Assembly (NCBI GenBank): GCA_013399875.1
Contig: VXAZ01002400.1
Location: forward strand, 974,464-1,038,463
From: Gymnorhina tibicen
Lineage: Eukaryota > Chordata > Aves > Passeriformes > Artamidae
Direction of reading: 5' to 3'
Length of the DNA stretch: 64,000 nt
A program made the translations under genes and the position numbers. The notes below the pieces were generated by a model. The model was not told the DNA's origin and made no database searches. It saw only the letters and a list, made by a program, of their open reading frames with translations. Position 1 is the stretch's first letter; each line of letters begins with the position of its first letter. Positions 35,660-49,099 of this stretch are shown in pieces.

Positions 35660-38600
35660 TGTTCTTAAAAATTTCTGTCGATGGAAAACAAGAGGTCACT
35701 TGTCTTAAAAACATGAGTTGGTTTTAAATTGTTGGGTCCTGGCTGACAGCCTAGAGAAGGCAATTCGAAATGTACTTGCTGTGGCTGGTTTTATTTTCCC
35801 TTCTAACATTAACTGGTACAAAATATGTCCCTGGTGTTACAGGTACAGACATTGAGATTCCCAGTTACTCCCAGTTACTTCACTGGTTTCCCATTGCAGG
35901 ATGGGAGAGGTTTCAGCATCTTATTCTTGTCCTGGAGTGACAAGAATCTCATCAAACTCCAGGTTCAGAGAACAGTTCAAAGCAGGAGTTCTGTTATTTT
36001 CACAAGATGTTTACAGAATACGCACCAGTCAGTAGTTTACATGAATTTTCAAGAGGAGGAGTATGGCATGAGCAGCACTTCTGAAAGTTGAGGCAATTTT
36101 TATTAAGATATCTTTATTGCCTCTACCAGAAGAAGTGGTGAGTTCCCTTTCACATATGCCTGTGAACTGCTTGCTCTGAAAGCACAGGTGTGAACTGGGT
36201 TTTTCAGCTCACAAGACTGGTTCTGAGGAGGCAAAATCAGCTAAGTTTGCTGGAGGTTCCAAAAACCATCACTGAGCTGCTTTTCCTGGAAAAGTAGGTG
36301 GAAAAAAACTCCATTTACAGAGGCAAACCTCTGATTTTGAGATCTACAGGAACACAGGAAATGGACTTTAAGAGAGTTATTTAAGAGGAAATGTGCAGAT
36401 TCTGAAGGGCTGGTGAGGAGCTGCCAGAACCTGGAGAGCAGCACAAAAGCAGAGGATGCTGAGTCCTAAGGAGCTGCTCCTGCCCTGCCTCGTGTTTCAC
36501 TGTGCTCTGTGGGGTAAATCAGATCAGGGATTGTGCAAGGAGGAAAAGTTCAATATAGAATTTGAAAAACACTTTGACTGAGAAGATAATCTAATGGGTT
36601 GCTTAAATGTTCTAGAGGGTGGATTTGTTCTTGTGAAACGCTGTTGGAGCTGAAACTGCTGTGCAAACTTAGAAGACAGAGCCATGCTCTGTGGTCTGTT
36701 TCACACGGGTGATGTGTGGTTTGTTTAGCAGCAAAAGGTGAATTAGTGATTTTGCCCAGGACCCAGCCCCTCCCTGCTGGAATTGTCCCTGTGCCTGGAC
36801 ACCACGGTGGGAGTGGGAAGAGAGGAGCTCTGTCTGCTGGAAGGGTTTAGAGCCTGTTCTGGACACCAGGTCACGGTGTTTGGCTTCCACCTACCCATGA
36901 GAAAGGTGGGAGCTCTGCTCTGCACAGCAGCACTGTGCAGGAATGGTTTTTCTTACTCAAATACTCCTCAGTAAATGCTGGGAAGCAGTGGCACTGCCCA
37001 AATTCATGGTATGTTAGAAAAGGAGACCCTTTGCCCTTAATAGAAGGGGATTCTTCTAAATCCTGTTCCTTTGTGTTTCCCTCTTGCCTGTGTCTCTGAC
37101 TCTCTCATGGTTAGGGGAGTTGTGGGGCTCAGGAACGAAGGGCTCTGGCTTTGGGTTGCTTTGCACACACCCAGTAGGGCAGGTTTGGAGGGAGGGAGGA
37201 GGCAGGTGATGTTTCCCCCTAGCCCTGAGCAGTTTTTCACAACCTCACGTCAGCCGTCACCTGTTTTGATTCGTTATCAGGGTTTGCTCCATAAACCCCT
37301 GGGTTGTAACTCCAGCACAATTGCTGCAGTGCTCTGCCCCTGCTCAGGGACAGCTCTGTAGTGAGAGAAAAGGGGAAAAGGGGAAAGGAGCCCTGCCTGC
37401 CTTTTTTGAGAGTGGCTGAGGTGTCTCTGCAGATGTGAGTGTGCGGCACACCCTGTTCTTTGGAAAGCACCAGGAACGGGGCAGGCAGCAAATCACACCG
37501 GGTTAAAGGCACACAGCTTCACCCAGCATCGTGCAAGCCCTGTGGGACACCCAGGCTGGGGGAGAAGCCAGAGGTAGAGCTTCTCCTGGTCTTTGGGAAG
37601 GGCCCATTCTCATGGATACTTCATAAATATTAATAAGGTAGGAAAGTAGTAAACTAAGCTCAGTAGTAAACTTAATAAATTAAGGGGACACTGGGAAGAT
37701 AGCACTGGAAGAGTTCAAGGAGTTACAAATGACACAAAAAACCTTTCTGTGTTTCTCTGTTCTCTGGTAGTTGCCCAGACAATTTCACTGTTTCTCTACA
37801 TGCTCTGACCACTTGTCTTGTTTCAAGAAAGGAAAAAAACCCTTCAAAACCTAAATCAGGAAGATCAGATGGAGACTTCACATGAGCCTAAGGACCCCCA
37901 GAGCGGAGCTGGTACCTAAAGAGGTTCTGGTGGGCTCTAAAGGTGATCTAGTTCAGCGCCATTCATTTAGGTCTTTAATAAAAGTTTGAATCAACAGTTT
38001 CTTTAAAAATGTGTTAAAGGGAAAAAACAAAAAATTTATTTTGGTACAGAGTGCTGTTTCTTCTATCAGAGTGTTTGCTGCTTGAAGTGCTTGTATTTAT
38101 AATTTTGTCATGGGTGTAGATTATATGAGATCTTTGTGAAGGTAACTTTGCACAAAGACTTTCCAAAAGAAGTGGCCAAAGGGTTCTCCAGACTTTGTAT
38201 TGTATTTCAGAGGGCCAGAAGAAAACTAAGATGCAAAGAATTGAGAACAATTAATGACTTAAATAGTGGGTTGCAAACCTGACATTTTCCCCCCCAAAAA
38301 TACTGGCTATAAATATTAAGGAGTTAATACAGAACTCCCTTCATTAGTGAAATTAATTTGCTTCATTTCATTAAAATTTGGGAGTAATGTAAGAAGCAGC
38401 AATTAAAATTAATTTAAAGCAAATACTATCAAAGCTTTTTAGGTGAGACTGAACATTTAGTTGGCAATGAGAATTTATGTAACAGACTTCTAAGAAATTA
38501 AAATAATGCAAAATCCATGTATAACCCACTAAGTACAGTAAAAATGGCTGAGATTTCCAGATCCAGTGGTGTTGGGGAGCCCTCACCAAACATGTTCTAG

Positions 38601-41440
38601 AGCCCAACTCTACTGCTTAACACTCGTGGAAGGTGTGGAAGGAAATGGGGAATTAGCACTGAGGTTCCCAGAGGCTGAGAAGCTGCAATTCCTGTTCCTC
38701 TCCCCACGGAAGGGAATGGGTCCCCCTAACACAGATCCCTGTTGTCAAATCTGTCACTGATCACTACTCAGTAATTTGATGGTTTTCCAGTTTCCTGGAA
38801 GCCCTTTCCTCCCACCAGGGTCCTGAGGTATTTGGTGACAGCTCCAAGATGGTTGTGCCAGTTCCCCGAGAACTTTGGGGTAAATCCTGTCCCTTCAGAT
38901 AATTTGGAAGCAGTCACTTTTTTCACATAATTCAGCCCTTCTCACCTCGGCATTTCTTCGCTGTTTTTACCAGCGTTAACTGCTGTGGCCATTTGTTACC
39001 AGTAAGCACTGAAACCACGAGGCATTAAACATTCCATGGCTGTGCCCTGTTTATTCACGCTGTCCTAGCAATTGGCCACCCTTTGTCCTGTTTGTACAAG
39101 CCCTGCTGAGATTTAAGCCCAAAGAGAGTTTGGAAGTCCCCATTTTTGTCCCTTGCTACTTTTGCTGACACCCTCACCACCACCTCCTTGTTTTCTCATC
39201 CTTAGGGGACAGACAAAATAAAAGGTGCTACCAACATCTTTTACAGTGGGGAAAACCAAGCCCACCCAAAGCTGAGTGCATCCTGAGAGCGCCGTGACAG
39301 GAAATCCCTGCAGCCCTCGGTCCTGAAGGAGATGTTGAATGAGAATTTTGTGGATCCCAGTCTGGGAAGTGCGAGTTTCCCTGGAAGAGCAGCTATAGCT
39401 CTCTATGGCTGTCAGTGGGAATCCCACAGGGGCACTTTGGGATTGTTCTAAATCTCATTCCCATGCCTCTATTCCCCTCTTGCTGCCGAACTCTTGCCAC
39501 ACAAACCCATTACACCAATTCAGGTGCAGGGAACAGAGTTTTAATTCTGAATGTGACTCCCACTGGCATGAGTAGGACTCCGTATGGGCCCAGCATGGAA
39601 ACAGGTGCCACTCACTGACCACCTAAAATTCCTCTTTCTGCAAATCTCATGTTGCCCCAAAATGCACCAATCCGCTGATTTTTGCAGGAATGAGGTGGTA
39701 ATTCAATAAGGTGGTAATTCCCCCTGCAGGGGAGCTGGATCTGAGAGCAAAAAGGCTCTTTTCCCCTAAAAATGGGAATTCTCTCTCTTGTGAGCAGGCT
39801 GGCGTTAAAGCACTGTCTCTCTCCACCCACACCCAGATCCCAAGGACCACGGGGTCGTTGCTTACCGCAGCCCTGCAGGAGAGAGGGCACCCAGCAAGGA
39901 ATCCCAAGCGGCTTTCCAAGGAAACCAGCATCCTTGGAGCCTGTGAGGGAGCACAGCAGTGCCACCAGCCTATCCCAAGTCAAGGGGGCCAGGGAGGAGC
40001 TGGAAAACAGAGGAGCTGTGCTTCTCCCAGGGACTGGGGTGGCCCCATTGTGCCCCCAAACAAACCTCACTGTGCTCAAAGGGGCCGGAGGGCTCTCCCA
40101 AAGGCTTCCCGGGAAAGATGCACCTGTCCCCCAGGATGCCACGCCCCCTACAAACCAAGCCTGATGCTACAGGGAGCTCTCAACCCTCAGGGATGCTTTT
40201 TTCCAAGGACTCCTGACCCACAGTGCAACTGAAAATCAGACATTTTAAGGCACAGGCCTGCCCCCTTTTCTCCTTCTTGCTTTCCTTTTGAGGCCTCAAA
40301 GAAACCTGGTTAAGCTCTAGATAATTTTTTGAAAGCCTGATGCCATTTGTAGAGACACGTAACAGCAAAGAACTAAACCCAACCCATTTTCTCCCCAATG
40401 AGATCAGCTGGTCGCTTTTGATTTTCTCTAGAAACCTATCTCTTCAGGACCTTTCTTTTTCCTTTTTCTTTATTTTTTTGAAGTCAAAGTCTGTTTCCCG
40501 TTTGGTAGGTGACCTGTTTAATGTTTTCCCTGTGTCTGGGAACTCCTTAGTGTAATTAGCGACCTTTGAACTCCACAACTAATCCTGAGCTATTTTGTAT
40601 TCCTTACTCATCTTTAAGGCTGGACCTTTCTTTTCTTTTGAGTCCGCTGCCACAATTAAAGAAGAAACAGCTGCATTTCAAAGGGATTCCAATTCCAGAA
40701 GCTTAATCGTGATTGACACGTTCTTATTCTAAGCTATAAGAAACTCTAAGAGTCCTTTCTTGGGTTAAAACTTCAATCATTTTCTAAAAAATTATCTCAA
40801 TATGGATTTTATTCATTTTCTTTGATAACCATTCTTTGTGATTTTTTTAACTTGAAAGATGCTTTGAGTTTGTGATGAATATGAACTGCGCCCACCGAAA
40901 GAATGAATGGTGTCGGGCTCGGGCTGGATGCAGAAGTGCCTAAATTCCATTTATTGTCAAAATCTGATTATGAAACCTGACGTCCTCCCTGTAGCTTGAC
41001 ATCATTCCACATGCCCCAAAGGTAGGAGAGGTGGAAGTATTTGCAAATGAACCCCAGGAAGGCTGGGGAGGGAGATGGCATAAAGCATTCTCCAGAAAGA
41101 TATGTATTTTTTAACAGTTTTTCCCAATTTTTATAGCACAGATTAAAAAGCCGTCACCTTCCAGACCTGGAAGAGCCCCTCTTCACTCTTGGAGAAAATG
41201 AATTCCCCATGAAAAGTCACAGCCAAAAGCAACTGCCATGAAACAGGGATGATTCGTGAGGTTTAAAATTATGGCCACAACCCCACAACAAACCCTGAGC
41301 GAGGCTGTGGTGCTTAAATCCCCTCCAAGGGCTGATCCTAGAAAATGATGGGAGCCTATTGGGTCCCGTTATTTAATTATCTTCCTCTCACTTATACTTG
41401 AATTCAGCGTGACCTCCGAAAGATGGGCTTAAAAAGGGAA
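35660..41440. other. Intergenic, unique sequence
   Basis: No exon, RNA gene or clear transposon recognised. The GC-richer part at 39,600-40,210 has several overlapping ORFs with no family resemblance. The 40,250-40,850 block is AT- and T-rich with homeodomain-like TAATTAG and TAATCCT cores and may be conserved non-coding DNA. Confidence 0.55.
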
Positions 41441-41493
41441 AAAAAAAANNNNNNNNNNNNNNNNNNNAAAAAAAAAAAAAAAAAAAAAAAAAA
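41441..41493. repeat. Poly(A) tract interrupted by an assembly gap (N 41449-41467)
   Basis: A-runs on both sides of 19 N's. The true tract is A-rich and of unknown length, probably a polymerase-slippage assembly break rather than missing genes. Confidence 0.85.
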
Positions 41494-41584
41494 GAAGCAA
41501 AAAGCCTGAAAATCTGTTTGTGTGTTTGCCCAGATCCACCTGATCTTTGGCACACGGATCCGTGGGCATCACTGCCGGTCTGAA

Positions 41585-41876
41585 CCTGCCCAAAACGATC
41601 CCAAAGAGCCCCAGGAAGGGCAGCAGGCAAGACCTGGTGCTCCTAAGACAAAGGTCAAATAAAAAAAAGGATGTTAATAAACAGCCCTCCAGTTTAAAGG
41701 GACTTTTTTTCTTTTTTTCTTTTTTTCTTTTTTTTTTAAGGATTACATCTTAAATTCCAACAAATCAGATTTAGGAGTTACTGAAAGTGAAATTGATCCA
41801 TCCCTCAGCCAAACTTTGCGATACTTTCCTGTTCTGACATCATTTAGATAGTTAGCTGCATTATCAGATTAAAAAC
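41585..41876 (+). repeat. Left arm of a long imperfect inverted repeat
   Basis: Reads AACGATCCCAAAGAGCCCC, then GGGCAGCAGGCAAGACCTGG, TAATAAACAGCCCTCCAG, a T/C-rich tract, TTCCAACAAATCAGATTTAG and GATCCATCCCTCAGC. The reverse complement of 42,601-42,871 carries every block in the same order. A CT-rich insertion (41,701-41,738) is specific to this arm. Confidence 0.93.
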
Positions 41877-42600
41877 CATTGTACAGGGCCGCTGAAAGGA
41901 AAAGGAGCCAAAAAGCTAAACACTGCCTGAATTCTGAACCTTTTAACCTGGCTGAAGTACGGTGGGGTCCCTGTTATGCAAATACCTTCAATCCTCTGCT
42001 AAGTTCAGTGGAAATAATTTTCTTGAATGACAGGTTTATTCAGCAAGGATTCAGTTGGCGATTAATCCCCCTTTGATCTAAGGTATTTCACTTAACTACC
42101 AGTTACCTCGTCCTGACAAAGTGCAACCGAGATTAGGGAGATCACTCGAACACGGCCGGGGTGTGCGTTTATTCTCCCCAGCCGTTCAAAGGGAAGGGCC
42201 AGGAATGCAATCTATTCCCAGTATTTGAAGATGGAAAGTCCTGTCTCCCGAGTTAGAAAGTCAATTGAATACCAAGTGGAGCTCGGTCCTGACCGAACGG
42301 CGGCTCCCAACCCGAGGTGTTCCCGCTCCTTTGGGATATTTTTGCTCTGACCCCGCTTTCAGCCGGGTTTTCACCCTTCCAAAGCTGCCTCTTTATTTCA
42401 GATCAGCGCGTGGCACTGTGCAAAAGACCTTTGCTTTAGGGAAAAGCAGACGAGGGAGGATATTTCCCAGTTCCGAGCTATTATTTCTTGCTTTTTGCTA
42501 CAAAAATCCCTTTTGCACTTCTCCAGCAAGTATATATATTTATTCATATACAATATATATAATATATAAATAAATATTGCATGTATTATAAATTAATATA
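41877..42600. other. Loop of the inverted repeat; candidate non-coding regulatory sequence
   Basis: Non-repetitive, no exon recognised. Contains TTATGCAAAT (octamer-like, 41,975 area), GATTAATCCCC (K50/OTX-type homeodomain core TAATCCC at about 42,063) and, directly after it, CTTTGATCT (TCF/LEF-like). Single motifs are weak evidence. Confidence 0.3.
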
Positions 42601-42871
42601 TTTTAAAATCTAGTAATACAGCTATTCACCCAAATGATGTCATGACAAGCAAGTATCCCAAAGTTTTGCTGAGGGATGGATCAATCTCACTTTCAATAAC
42701 TCCTAAATCTGATTTGTTGGAATTTAAGACGCAATCCTTTAAAAAACCCCAAAAAACCTCCTATTTAACTGGAGGGCTGTTTATTAGCATCCCTTTTTTA
42801 TTTGTCTTAGGAACACCAGGTCTCGCCTGCTGCCCTTCTCGGGGCCCTTCGGGATCATTTTGGGACCAGTT
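42601..42871 (-). repeat. Right arm of a long imperfect inverted repeat
   Basis: Reverse complement of 41,585-41,876. The best block (42,631-42,728 against 41,749-41,845) has about 8 differences in 97 bp by eye. The loop between the arms is about 724 bp of mostly unique sequence, ending in an AT-only stretch at 42,530-42,600. Confidence 0.93.
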
Positions 42872-43721
42872 TTATATGGCTGGATACATATCTATACCTC
42901 CAGCAGGCACAGTGCAAAATTTTTGTGCCAAAACCTATTCATGAAGGAAAATACATCACTACAGACGACAGAATCGTCCCCTAAAATAAAAAAATTCAGG
43001 CAACGGCTCCGTGGCTGCCTGACATCTGAAATAAAGTGTTTTTTATTCTGCTTATTCATCCGCCGATATGTTTTCCCTTTTTTGCTGAATTATGACATCA
43101 TTTTGTAGCAGCATCAGCTCCAGAAACGCTGCAGCGACCCAGCCGGCGCCACGGGAGCACGGTCCTGATCAGGGGCTTAGCTGGGTCAGCCCGTGAGAAG
43201 CTGATTACGGGATTGGGCACAAAGCTGCATTTCCCCGTGGCGAGGGCAAAGGCGGAACAAAATCATCTGCGGGATTCTCCCCGTGGGGAAAGTGGCTGCC
43301 GGGATTTCCACTCAGAACTCGCTGATTTTAGGGGGGGGTTGTTGGTATGTAAATAGGGCTGAGAGAGGGGAGGAAAATTATCTTATTCCACTTTTAGGAC
43401 TTTACCCATCCTGAGATATCAGGGATTGCCTAAACAAATTCCCTGTCCGTAAGATCTGTTAAAATCAACCTCCTAAAGCGTAACTGTGCTCGTAAGTCCC
43501 TGCAGAATCGGGGCTGTATTTGGGTATTTCTGCATTCCACAGGCAAACTGCAAACCATCCTTCATCTCTGTTGTCATTTTTTTTTACTCCCTTATGTTAA
43601 ATAATTGGAATTTTTAAAATGCTGCCCTGCGGGGTGAGCACTTCCACGTGAAGGGGCTGGAGCCTGCCCTGGGCTCCCCCTATCCCAGCAGCACCCCCTC
43701 CTCATTCGCTCACATTTTACA

Positions 43722-43808
43722 GAATCATAGAATCTTTGAGTGGTTTGGGTTGGAAGAGACCTTAAAGATCACCCAGCTCCAACCCCCCGCCGGCCACGGG
43801 CAGGGAAA
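43722..43808 (-). mobile_element. CR1 terminal fragment
   Basis: 'AGAATCATAGAATC', then 'TGGTTTGGGTTGGAAGAGAC' and 'CACGGGCAGGGA' is a reverse-oriented CR1 3' terminus, cut after about 87 bp. Confidence 0.85.
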
Positions 43809-45138
43809 TTTTAATTTCCAGTGAAAATTTCCTTGTGGGATTCCACGGCCGCAAAATCCCCCCGAAGACTCATCGAAGGCCCCCATCACACTCGATCAGG
43901 TCAATAATACACAAACTAAGAAGGATTTGCACTCGAGACAGTAACAGCTTCTCAAGAGCCATTACAGTGTAGTGGCTTTAAGAAAGAAATCCCTTTTAAG
44001 AAATGCCAGGCTCTGGAGTAACGTGATAGTCCGTAAGGCTTTAGGGTCTTTCTAGCAAATATAACGTTACATGTGCTTCCCAAGGGAAGTTTACCCACTT
44101 ACAAGTCAGGAAAAAATAAGATGGGAGGGTTTTAAAATATGTTCTGTATTTGCTTTATTGACTATATGAACTCTGCAATGAGCCAGTGAGGGAGAGGAAT
44201 TTATATTCGAAAGTAAGCCCAAATCGTTGTCTGCGTAATAAATACAGGGGGACTGAGAGCAGTCAAAGAAAAGACCAACAAGCCCCGTGCTGGTCTCTGC
44301 AGTGCCTCATCAGTAATGGATAATTGATGACTTCTCTTAGTTAAATTAAATTAATTAGAAAATAATTTTAGAAAATTTAATTTACACTAAATTATTTAGA
44401 AAATTGGGTTGTATCTGTACGAGGTACAGGAAACGCCTCGGCTGCGTCACTCCTGTTTTGAGCAAAAAGAAAAGTGAGGAGGGGGTGCTGCTGCTTTCTG
44501 ATATTTTTGGGAGTCTGTGTTCGTGTACATATAATAAATACACATAGAAGTACATAAACAAGGTGGGAAATATCTCAAGGCAAAAACAGCTGAATGGCAT
44601 TTATCAGTTTTGTTGGCTGTTTTTCCCAAATTGAGCAATAACAAATTTTCATCAAATACGCAATATAGGGTGATATTCTATGCTGATTACATTAAAAACT
44701 ATTTACTAATTCATTATAGTAATCTGATGTTTAATTGCCTAATAAATAGGGGTTTGTTCAAAACCAGGAGGCATCTCCAACGTCTCTAACGTGGATAATT
44801 TCTGTTTTTCAGCCCTCAGCAGCATTTCTAGAGGACAAACACCCCAAACCACCGCACAGAGCTCTGCTTTAAACGCAGTGTGCAGTAGGTCAACCTCCCG
44901 GTTTCGATAAAGGCCAGGGATGTGTTAATAAAGGGAGAAGTTTCCTGACTCCAGCAGTGCCGCAGCTTTCCTGGGAAGGGCTGGATCTCCAAAGGCCGCT
45001 CCTGCCCCCCCGTGGTGGCACCGAACCAGCGCCGCTGCCCGAACCAGCCCGGCAGGACGGGATGGAGCGGGACCGGACATTCGCTCCTGGGGTCTGCGCT
45101 GTCTCAGCGTCCCTGGGTCACTTTCTTTCGAGGGGGAG
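43809..45138. other. Intergenic, unique, AT-rich
   Basis: No exon seen. 43,950-44,120 and 44,330-44,780 are AT-rich, CpG-poor blocks with repeated TTAATTA-type motifs. 44,990-45,120 is a short GC-rich patch immediately before a CR1 copy. Confidence 0.5.
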
Positions 45139-45428
45139 GACATTTTACAAAGGGCCTGCAGGGACAAGATAAGAGGGAATGGATTCAAACTGCCAGAGGG
45201 CAGGGTTAGATGGGATATTGGGAAGGAATTCTTCATAATGAGGGTAGTGAGGCCCTGGCACAGGGTGCCCAGAGAAGCTGTGGCTGCCCCATCCCTGGCA
45301 GTGTTCCAGGCCAGGTTGGACAGGGCTTGGAGCAACGTGGGACAGTGGAAGGTGTCCCTGCCCATGGCAGGGAGTTGGAACAGGATGAGCTTTAAGGTGC
45401 CTCCCAAACCAAAACCTTCTGTGATGCA
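45139..45428 (+). mobile_element. CR1 3'-end fragment
   Basis: Runs from 'CTGCAGGGACAAGATAAGAG' through 'GAAGGAATTCTTCATAATG', 'GCCCAGAGAAGCTGTGG' and 'CCATGGCAGGG' to 'CTTTAAGGTGCCTCCCAAAC'. No intact ORF. Confidence 0.9.
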
Positions 45429-45429
45429 C

Positions 45430-48400
45430 TGGAGTGACTGGTTTGCTGCAGCCTTCCCTGGTGTGGGCACTGCAAACATCTTCACTCTGCTCCTTCGACT
45501 CAGCCACCCTCGTCCTCATCCATTTTTATTTTATTCTGTCACGTATTTCTCATCCAGGCTGACATTTCCTCAGAGTCTGGCTTGATTTTGGGGATGGGGG
45601 AGGGTTGGGAATGACTTTGCTATCTCAGCTTGGCCTTTGCAAACATTTCGGGCCATTCCCAGCTTTGTGCCACAGCAGCTCCTGTCCCCTCCGAGCCTGG
45701 AGCAGATCCAGCCTCATCCCAGGCCACGGCAGCTCCCTGGGATGGTCCAGGTGAGCAGAGGTGCCTCACTCTGGGAAAACCTCTGGTGGCTACAACAATC
45801 TGAACAAAGCTTTGAAATGGATTCATTATATTCACAAATATTCACAAATTTCTGTGGAATCACTTTGCCACTGGCAGGACTTCTCCAAGGTTTCTTCCAG
45901 TTTTCAGAAGAATTTTCCGCATTTCAAGACCCGGGAGTGCAGTGTTATGCACCTTTCACCCCTAAACCTCACTAAAAGTGCAACAGCAATCATGAACTGA
46001 TTTTTGCTTCCATTTTTTCTGCTTCCTGGCAGAAAAAGTGTGTCCACACTTATCCCTGAGCTTTACTGAGTGCCAGTAAAATCATTGTCAGGCTGCTTGT
46101 ATTTATTGATACCAGAGGGTGAGCTGGGATTGCAGACTGGGCAATTAGGAAAAATAACACTTTGCATTGCTAAAATAGACACACTTGGCTTCGAGCCACA
46201 GAGAGAACAAGCAGAATGAAGAGACATCAACCCATTCCTACAAAATCACCATGGGACTGGGAGCAATCCCTGCTCTAACGCATCGGTCCTGCTCCTCAGC
46301 CTCCTCTGTGCTTGCCCAAGGATCTGGCTGGAGAATGAGTGATGCCAGATGAAGGGAGTTGTATTGTCTGGACAGCCTGAGAGGAGAACTGGGGGCTATT
46401 GCCACGGGAATAAGCCATCTCCAGACATTTCTTCACCTCCTCAACAGGTGCCCGTATCTGTTTCTGCGGCCGGCGGGAGCCGCTTTTCCTACATGAAACC
46501 GTAGATCCGCCGGCCAGCGCCTGGTGGCACTTCCAATTCAATTAACTTACTCACTGGAACTCCCAGAGAAACTGAATATGACGAGAACAAGAGGGGAAGC
46601 TGGGCCAAATTAATAGGACGAGATCCTTTTACAGCCCCGGCCAGCAATCCTGAGCAGCAGCCCTGAAAAGCAAATTGGAACAAGCAAATTGCTGTTGAAA
46701 AATTCTTTCAGCACTCGGCTGTTGCTACTCAGCCGGTCACTGCCGGGAGTCAGAGGTTGAAAAATCCCGGGATGGTGCTGACAATGGAGGCATTCTTATG
46801 ACAAACATTTACATTTTATTTATTGGGGTGTTGGAGGTAGATTAGTCTCATCTTCGGCCGCTCGGGACGGGCTGCACCGTTTGGAGAGGAGAGGAGTGGG
46901 AACAAGCATTTTATTGTGGGGGAAAAAACAAGAAAATCATATTTCCCACTCCCAGCCTAATGAAAGGAAAGTCAGATTTTGAAGATTACCCTCAGGAGAA
47001 AGATTTTGTCCCCGAGGACTCCTTTTAAGGAGAAAGAACATTTGAGGGATTTTTTCTGATTCCAAAAAGTTCTCTTCAAAAATAATGTTGTTTTATGTAT
47101 ATACCTGATTTGCCATTTGCTTTATGCAAAAGTCCTTCTGCTTTCCTTCATGGACACCATGGCACACAGCAAATAATTCATTCAAAGTGTCCAAACAATG
47201 CTCTGTACAGATGCAAACTTGTGTGTGGACATTGTTTAATTGTGTGTGGTAGTGTAACCCCATAATGATGGGAAACCCATTAGTTTGTAAAAAGAATAAT
47301 TCCATGTTCACAGCTGCAATTTCCACTGAACCTTTTTGACTTTCACTGAACCTTTTCCACTTTGACCTGTGGAGAAAGAGAGGGAGAGGAACCTGTGCTG
47401 GGGGAATGGACACGAGCAGGGAATCACAAGCACATCATGAGACATCTTTCTTCTGACTTACGCCCCAGACTTTATTTTATAGATAATAAAGCACCAATGT
47501 ACCTGTAGGATAAAATGTTGGGGAAAAGAAAAGGGAAAATGCCCAGCTGGGACCCAAGTGAATAGTTTGAACTGGAAGAATAATCACAGTCATCAAGTTC
47601 CCCTCTCTTGTGGCAGTGCTGGTCCCACGGAGGCTCCTGTGTCTGGGGAGACCTCAGATGTCCCAGTGGGGTGCATCATCTCCAGGACTCTGCCCTAAAA
47701 ACTGTGGGACAGCTGCTACAAAGGGACAATCCCCTTTGCCACCCTCCTCCCTGGCTCTCGCGTGACAGGCACGCAGCAGAGAGCAGGGCTCGTGTTGGTG
47801 CTTCTCGCAGTAACGACCTCAAATCCAGCTCTGTCCTTGTCAATTATTTGGGAAAGCTAAGCCCTAAATCCCTTTACTCTCTCCTGCTGCTCATGCCTGC
47901 TGGCCCACAGACAAGAGCTGAGGGAGTGCTTGTTCACAGAAAGAATTTTTCTATTTTTCTGTGGTTTCCTTCTCTTCTCCTTGACATCTGGGGGCAGAGT
48001 GGAAGGAAAGACAAGAGAGCATCAGCGAGGAGAGTGCTGGGTACCCCAGGGGTAGGATTTGGGTGCTGGCTGCTCTTGGCCACCTCTCTCTAGAAAGGCA
48101 AGAGCTTTTTGGGGGTGATCTTTTGCCTGTAGATCCCAAACTGGAGCCCTCCATGGGCCACAAAATCCCTCCTGCCCCACACTCCCGAAGCAGCAGGAGA
48201 GCAGATCCCAAGGCAATGCAGCAAGGTGAGCCCTGCAGCCAACACTGGGCGTTCAACTCCGGCTCTTCTCAGGAAGCAAAGAATGAGACATAACAACTCC
48301 AGCCCGTGCTGGGGAGTTGATGCCACACTCAGCCAGCCCTTGGATGATGAGCAAGGTCCGTTTGATCTCCAAAGCTGCACCAGACTGAGTTGCAATGAGG

Positions 48401-48820
48401 CCACTCTGGCCAGCAAAGCTTCTGCTGCAAGATTCACGTGCCTCCAAGGAGAAGTTGCTGTTGCTTTGTTTTCCTTCTGAAAGCCCAAAACTTCCATGAA
48501 ACATCATTTCTGTCTTTTCCCTCCCTGTCTGTTCCCTCTTTCCCTCCTGTTCTGGGAGAAGTTGCAGCCCCAAACCAAGGACTGTCTTTGCTTTGTGTCT
48601 AGCACAACGCTGCCCTCAAATTCCACTAAACCACCACCTGAACAACTTGCTCAAGCAAAGATCTACTCCTGTCCCTGCCCAGCTCCATTGGATTCTGCAG
48701 GAAAACTCAGAGCATCATCATGCACTAAGAAAGGATGGAGAGGAAAGGTGTCCCCCTGGTTTTCTTTTATTCATGACCATGTATGGAACAAAATGAACTC
48801 ACTGGAGAGGGACTCTTGCC
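45430..48820. other. Intergenic, unique sequence
   Basis: No exon seen. 47,080-47,290 is a low-GC block with TTATGCAAAA and TTTAATTG motifs, a possible conserved element. A 20-bp unit (TTCCACTGAACCTTTTTGAC) is tandemly doubled with two or three changes at 47,321-47,360. Confidence 0.5.
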
Positions 48821-48824
48821 AGGA

Positions 48825-49099
48825 ACTGTAGTGATAGGACAAGGAGAAATGGGTTAAAACTGAAAGAGGGGAAATTTAGGTCAGATATAGAGAAGAAATT
48901 CTTCCCTGTGAGGGTGGGGAGGCCCTGGCACAGGGTGCCCAGAGAAGCTGTGGCTGCCCCATCCCTGGAAGTGTTCCAGGCCAGGTCGGACAGGGCTTGG
49001 AGCACCCTGGGATAGTGGAAGGTGTCCCTGCCCACGGCAGGGGTTGGAACCGGAAGGGTTTTAAGGTCCTTTACAACCCAAACCTGTCTGTGATTCTAC
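48825..49099 (+). mobile_element. CR1 3'-end fragment
   Basis: Same landmarks as the copy at 45.1 kb, ending 'CTGTCTGTGATTCTACA'. Well preserved, so a fairly young subfamily member. Confidence 0.9.

Noticed and set aside
39600..40210. Overlapping 130-176 codon ORFs on both strands
   Set aside because: No family resemblance, no convincing splice sites and a balanced pattern on both strands, as expected of moderately GC-rich non-coding DNA.
44925..45485. 186-codon minus-strand ORF
   Set aside because: Antisense translation of the CR1 tail at 45.1-45.4 kb. The same peptide pattern (PLPWAGTPST/GRDTFHYPRLLQ type) recurs at every CR1 in the window.
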